Assembly (NCBI GenBank): GCA_965214525.1 | Contig: OZ243959.1 | Coordinates: 248,001 to 312,000 of the forward strand | Source: Qipengyuania_B sp965214525 | Lineage (GTDB): Bacteria > Pseudomonadota > Alphaproteobacteria > Sphingomonadales > Sphingomonadaceae | Reading direction: 5' to 3' | Length of the DNA stretch: 64,000 nucleotides | Shown: piece after piece, positions 60,597-64,000 of the stretch | How positions within the stretch are numbered: the first letter of the stretch is position 1 | Layout: every line of letters starts with the position of its first letter | Translations under genes and position numbers: made by a program | Notes under the pieces: model-generated | Seen by the model: the letters and a program-made list of their open reading frames with translations, nothing else | Databases searched by the model: none | What the model was told of the DNA's origin: nothing

Positions 60597-61220
60597 CTAG
60601 AAACCAAAAACGAAGGTGAACCGCGACAACGTATCGGTCGAGACAGCGCCGGGCGGCGGATTGGTATCGTGCTCGATCTCGTAGGATAACCGTACCGACA
60701 CATCGTCGGTGATCCCTGCGCGAAAGGCCGAGAACGACTGGAATGTGCTGTTACCGCTTTGCAAAACGGCGTTTACGTCCTGCTGGAAGGTAATGTTCTC
60801 CGCCAGCCGCCAGTCGAAATGGAGCGTGGCCAGAGCCGCGACGTTGTTTTGGGTCTCTCCACGCACAAAATCCGTGCGCCGGTAGGCGGAGCCTGCCATC
60901 GCTTTCTATCAGCCCGTATCCCACGCCGCCCGAAAGCGAGTAGCGTGCGCTATAGCCTTGAACGCGGGCTGCTCGCTCGTAGCGTTCCAACCCCAACACG
61001 TAGGTGCGGTCATAAAGGTCATAGCGGGTTTTGTATTCCAGGAGATACTGCTCGCGCGTGGTAACTCCGTCCGATTGCTGGTAGTCGACGAGAGCGCGCA
61101 ACGCGTGGGTCCAATCCACCCCGTCCCTCTTTAGCGTTAGACCCAGGTCGCACCCAGATCATCGGTGTTGCCGGTGGAACGGATTGCGCCGATTTCTCCA
61201 TCACCTTCCAATTCTCGAAG
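60597..61220 (-). pseudogene. Decayed DUF481 outer-membrane protein
   Basis: Pieces of a DUF481 (YdiY-like) barrel occur in order but in different frames. They are EIGAIRSTGNTDDLGATW near 61170, then (shifted by one base near 61140) LTLKRDGVDWTHALRALVDY to YSLSGGVGYGLIESD near 60900. After a further shift comes SAYRRTDFVRGETQNN to the intact end DTLSRFTFVFGF. There is no signal peptide or start upstream, and a few residues appear lost at the second junction. With at least two frame breaks and no N terminus, it is a pseudogene. Nearby genes show no such damage. Confidence 0.82.
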
Positions 61221-61268
61221 AAGCCGGCGGAAGCGAGGGCGATTAAGCCTTTCGGCCTGAAACCGATT

Positions 61269-61796
61269 CTAAGGCTGCTTGACCCGCAGCGCCCCCAGGT
61301 AGTCGCGCTTGCCGATCGCCACACCTTCCTTGCGCAGGATGTCGTAGGCGGTCGCCAGATGGAAATGGATGTTCGGGTTGGTGAAACTGAGCAAAAAGTC
61401 TTTTACGCTGAAATTTAAACGAAAGTTATCTCCGATCGAGAACAGCAGATCGTTTTCCTGAAGCTCTTCGAGCTCTTGTTCCGTAACTTCGCTGCATGTG
61501 CGCTCGGCAGTGCCGAGCAGTTCGCGCAATCCTGCGAAGGAACCCGGTGGTGGTGTCATTTCTGGCGAGAACTTACCCGTTCGCACGGCCTCCAGTGCCA
61601 CGGCACTATGGGTCCAGCAGGATTTGAACTGGTAGGAGAGAGGAAGCATATCCTCGACAAGGCGCGACTGCAGCAGCGTTTCCTCTTCAGTACTGACATC
61701 AGCGACAAAGGCTTCCGCCTTGGTCAACAATCCCTGCGCCGCGCCCAATGCCTGTTGCCACACCGGGATGGTGGCCGAGTAAAGCGAAAGTGCCAT
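61269..61796 (-). CDS. DUF1993-family protein
   Basis: 175 residues, helical. It starts MALSLYSATIPVWQQALGA and continues with MLPLSYQFKSCWTHSAVALE, FAGLRELLGTAER and FSFTNPNIHFHLATAYDIL-like sequence, matching DUF1993, which resembles DinB-type four-helix bundles. Biochemical function unknown. ATG at 61794-61796. It follows gcrA by 39 bases on the same strand. Confidence 0.85.
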   Translation of the reverse strand: MALSLYSATIPVWQQALGAAQGLLTKAEAFVADVSTEEETLLQSRLVEDMLPLSYQFKSCWTHSAVALEAVRTGKFSPEMTPPPGSFAGLRELLGTAERTCSEVTEQELEELQENDLLFSIGDNFRLNFSVKDFLLSFTNPNIHFHLATAYDILRKEGVAIGKRDYLGALRVKQP

Positions 61797-61835
61797 GCAA
61801 GTCTCCTTTTGATGCTGCAGTGAGTTGCCGTCCAA

Positions 61836-62561
61836 TCAACGCACCCTGGGTCCGCCGAATGGCAGAGGCGGCGGGGGCCGGCGCGCACCGCGCGGAAGCT
61901 GCGCCTGGTAGGCCCGCCCGCAATGTTCTACGCAATAGGGAAAACCAGGGTTCACGGCGGCGCCGCAGAAGTGAAAATCTGGTTCGCCCGGATGCCCCAT
62001 CGGCCATCGGCAGACCCGCTCGTGCAGGTCAAGGAGGCTGGTCTTGTCGGAAATGTCCGTGCTGGGTTTGGCCGGAACCAGCCGCCGGGGTGGGGCGGGG
62101 GGGATCGGTGCCTGCTGATCGCCCGGACCCTGCCGCAGGAATCCGCCAGGCCCAACGGACATGACCTTGGTCGCGTTCTGTCCCGCTCCCGGCATTGGTT
62201 GCGAAGGATGCGAACCCGACACTGGAGTTGGCTTTGGCACCGCGGACGCCGGAGGCGCCGGGTCCGCCGCTATGGGCTTTACCGGCTCCGCCTTCGCCTG
62301 CTTTGCGGCAGACACCGCTTCGCCATCACCCGGCGGAACGGGCTTTGGCGATCCCTTCGGCGCTGCAGGCGCGCCAGCCTTCGCCGGTTTGCCTTCATTG
62401 GCTTTCACTGGCGATGGACGCGCCTTCAGCCCCAGCCGATGGGCCTTTCCGATTACGGCGTTGCGGCTCACCCCGCCCAATTCTTCCGCGATCTGACTGG
62501 CGGTCGCGCCGCCTTCCCACAATTTCTGTAAGGTCGCGATCCGTTCTTCAGTCCAACTCAT
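61836..62561 (-). CDS. gcrA: Cell-cycle regulator GcrA
   Basis: 241 residues. The N-terminal DNA-binding domain is MSWTEERIATLQKLWEGGAT, then ELGGVSRNAVIGKAHRLGL. A long Pro/Ala/Lys linker (about 55-165) precedes the C-terminal sigma-70-binding region with CRWPMGHPGEPDFHFCG and PYCVEHCGRAYQ. In Caulobacter GcrA activates promoters at CcrM-methylated GANTC sites with sigma-70. ATG at 62559-62561; an in-frame extension upstream is unlikely. The linker is long compared with Caulobacter. Confidence 0.95.
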   Translation of the reverse strand: MSWTEERIATLQKLWEGGATASQIAEELGGVSRNAVIGKAHRLGLKARPSPVKANEGKPAKAGAPAAPKGSPKPVPPGDGEAVSAAKQAKAEPVKPIAADPAPPASAVPKPTPVSGSHPSQPMPGAGQNATKVMSVGPGGFLRQGPGDQQAPIPPAPPRRLVPAKPSTDISDKTSLLDLHERVCRWPMGHPGEPDFHFCGAAVNPGFPYCVEHCGRAYQAQLPRGARRPPPPLPFGGPRVR

Positions 62562-62664
62562 GTATCTGCTTTTCCATTTGTAACGGGCAAAGCCACCAAA
62601 ATGCGGCTCGACAGCCCTGGACGTTCGCTTGTCAAAATCTTGCCGAGGCACTAAGCGGTGCGCC

Positions 62665-63555
62665 ATGGCCGATCAAGCCCAAGCTGAGCCGGTACCGCGA
62701 GGGATTATCGGCGGTGCCACAGTTCCCGCAGCACCATCCTTTCGTCCGCGCGGAGAGCCGGTATTCCGGGGGATCAACCGCGTGGGCTTGTCGAGCCTCT
62801 ATATTAAGGAGGTTCGCCGCTTTCTCAAGGTCCAGACACAGACGATATGGGGCCCAGCGGTCAGCACCGTGCTGTTTCTTGTCATATTCGATGTAGCCCT
62901 AGGCCGGGCCGATCGTAACGTTCTAGGCGTTCCGTTCGCCGATTTCATCGCACCTGGGTTGATCGTTATGGCAATGATGCAGAATGCGTTTGCCAATTCG
63001 AGCTTCTCGCTCCTTGCAGGCAAGATCCAGGGAACGATCATCGATCTGCTGATGCCTCCTTTGTCGAACGGGGAATTGATGGCCGGCATCGTGGGCGCAG
63101 CGATAACGCGCGCGGTGATGGTGGGGCTGGCGCTGGCGCTGGCGATCGTAATCTATCCCGGCGCGTCGCTGCATTACGCGCATGGATGGGCACTTGTGTG
63201 GTTCGGCTTGATGGGTGCGACGATGCTGGCGCTGTTCGGTCTGTTGACATCGATCTGGGCGGAGAAGTTCGATCACAATGCTGCCATCACCACGCTGATC
63301 GTCGCCCCGCTGGCGCTCTTATCAGGCACGTTCTACACGATCGATGCACTGCACGGCGTGTTCGAAACAGTAAGCCGCGCCAATCCCTTCTTCTATGTCA
63401 TTTCCGGGTTTCGCTACGGCTTTCTTGGCGAGAGCGATATCGGCGAGGGAACGGGGGCCCTGATTGCCGCGGCGATTGGTCTGGGCATATTCAACCTCGT
63501 TCTGGCGATCGTCACCTACGCGGTCTTGCGATCCGGATGGAAACTGAAAAGCTGA
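62665..63555 (+). CDS. ABC-2 type transporter permease
   Basis: 296 residues with six hydrophobic helices (between about 55 and 290). It contains the ABC-2 signature region FIAPGLIVMAMMQNAFANSSFSL and GKIQGTIIDLLMPPLSNGEL. Similar to YadH/NodJ-type exporters. No ATPase gene is adjacent in the window, so the partner must be encoded elsewhere. ATG at 62665 (MADQAQ). Substrate unknown. Divergent from gcrA. Confidence 0.88.
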   Translation: MADQAQAEPVPRGIIGGATVPAAPSFRPRGEPVFRGINRVGLSSLYIKEVRRFLKVQTQTIWGPAVSTVLFLVIFDVALGRADRNVLGVPFADFIAPGLIVMAMMQNAFANSSFSLLAGKIQGTIIDLLMPPLSNGELMAGIVGAAITRAVMVGLALALAIVIYPGASLHYAHGWALVWFGLMGATMLALFGLLTSIWAEKFDHNAAITTLIVAPLALLSGTFYTIDALHGVFETVSRANPFFYVISGFRYGFLGESDIGEGTGALIAAAIGLGIFNLVLAIVTYAVLRSGWKLKS

Positions 63556-63571
63556 ACGAGGCGCGGCTACG

Positions 63572-63952
63572 CTAGTGGGTGAGCGCGCGGCGCATGCGAT
63601 ACCGGCCATCTTCGAACCGCTCGAAAATCTGCGAGACGTCGGGATGCCCAACGGGCCCGCTTTCGCTATCGGGTTCAAGGTTCTGCTGGCTGACATAGGC
63701 GACATACGAACTGTCATCGCTCTCGGCTAGCAGGTGATAGAACGGTTGTTCGCGGCCCGGCCGGATGTGCTGCGGGATCGATTCGTACCACTCCTCGCTA
63801 TTGGCGAACACCGGATCGACATCGAATATCACGCCGCGAAAATCGAACATCTTGTGCCGGACGATATCGCCGATCGCAAACCGGGTGAGCAGGTGACGCG
63901 GCGCGGTTATCGTGCGACCGGCCTGGGACGAAAAGAATTCGGTACGATCCAT
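63572..63952 (-). CDS. hspQ: HspQ, hemimethylated-DNA-binding / heat-shock protein
   Basis: 126 residues. YccV-like domain: FAIGDIVRHKMFDFRGVIFD, then EEWYESIPQHIRPGREQPFYHLLAE and YVAYVSQQNLEPD. In enteric bacteria HspQ is a specificity-enhancing factor for Lon. It is placed here because of full-length similarity. ATG at 63950-63952. Convergent with the ABC permease gene, 16 bases apart. The final 48 bases of the window hold only its upstream region. Confidence 0.92.
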   Translation of the reverse strand: MDRTEFFSSQAGRTITAPRHLLTRFAIGDIVRHKMFDFRGVIFDVDPVFANSEEWYESIPQHIRPGREQPFYHLLAESDDSSYVAYVSQQNLEPDSESGPVGHPDVSQIFERFEDGRYRMRRALTH

Positions 63953-64000
63953 AGCGCCGCTATATGGGACAGCAACGGGACGGACACAAGCCAAGGTTCG

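Noticed and set aside
61019..61324. 101-codon minus-strand frame after pnp
   Set aside because: It crosses the DUF481 remnant out of frame and corresponds to no protein.

Overview
The window looks like chromosomal DNA of a pigmented marine-type alphaproteobacterium of the Sphingomonadales, most likely Erythrobacteraceae-like. This is inferred from gene content: two PEPxxWA-CTERM surface proteins, a crtW-crtZ astaxanthin gene pair, the cell-cycle regulator GcrA, an imuA-imuB-dnaE2 mutagenesis operon with an alphaproteobacterial GTTC-N7-GTTC SOS box, a DUF1476 F1-ATPase inhibitor and a large TonB-dependent receptor. No relaxase, integrase, transposase, rRNA operon or CRISPR array was seen.

Layout. 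1-520: start of thiC (minus) behind a TPP riboswitch. 521-6043: a methyl-accepting chemotaxis protein and a YadA-like trimeric autotransporter adhesin. 6261-14167: a compact VirB-type type IV secretion operon (lytic transglycosylase, VirB2, B3, B4, B6, B9, B10, B11) with no VirB5, VirB7, VirB8 or VirD4 inside it; a PhoB-box-like direct repeat precedes it and ppk1-ppx follow. 18154-23448: TonB receptor, CPA1 antiporter, a short PEP-CTERM protein and tRNA-Arg(TCT). 23462-28994: dnaE2, imuB, imuA. 29227-33648: an autotransporter serine protease convergent with a NUDIX / I78 protease-inhibitor gene pair. 33936-38201: grxD, bolA, DUF1476, a quinone oxidoreductase and leuD-small ORF-leuC, all on the minus strand. 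38307-40040: thioesterase and crtW-crtZ. 40037-45264: a membrane protein, sufE, then an enlarged phage-shock (psp) operon behind a canonical sigma-54 promoter, with pspF divergent.

45341-60570: a PilZ protein, then the classical rimP-nusA-ylxR-infB ... rbfA ... truB-rpsO-pnp translation cluster. It is interrupted by a thioesterase, a DUF4394 PEP-CTERM protein, a DhlA-like haloalkane dehalogenase, an M50 protease and glpD. The infB reading frame is broken by a single-base shift near 49595. 60597-63952: a decayed DUF481 outer-membrane gene, a DUF1993 protein, gcrA, an ABC-2 permease and hspQ.

The least explained parts are the reduced VirB apparatus linked to an adhesin, and the psp operon. That operon starts with a 50-residue membrane ORF and ends with four small membrane-plus-coiled-coil proteins, three of which share an ER-I-x-TDS motif with each other and more loosely with PspB and PspC.
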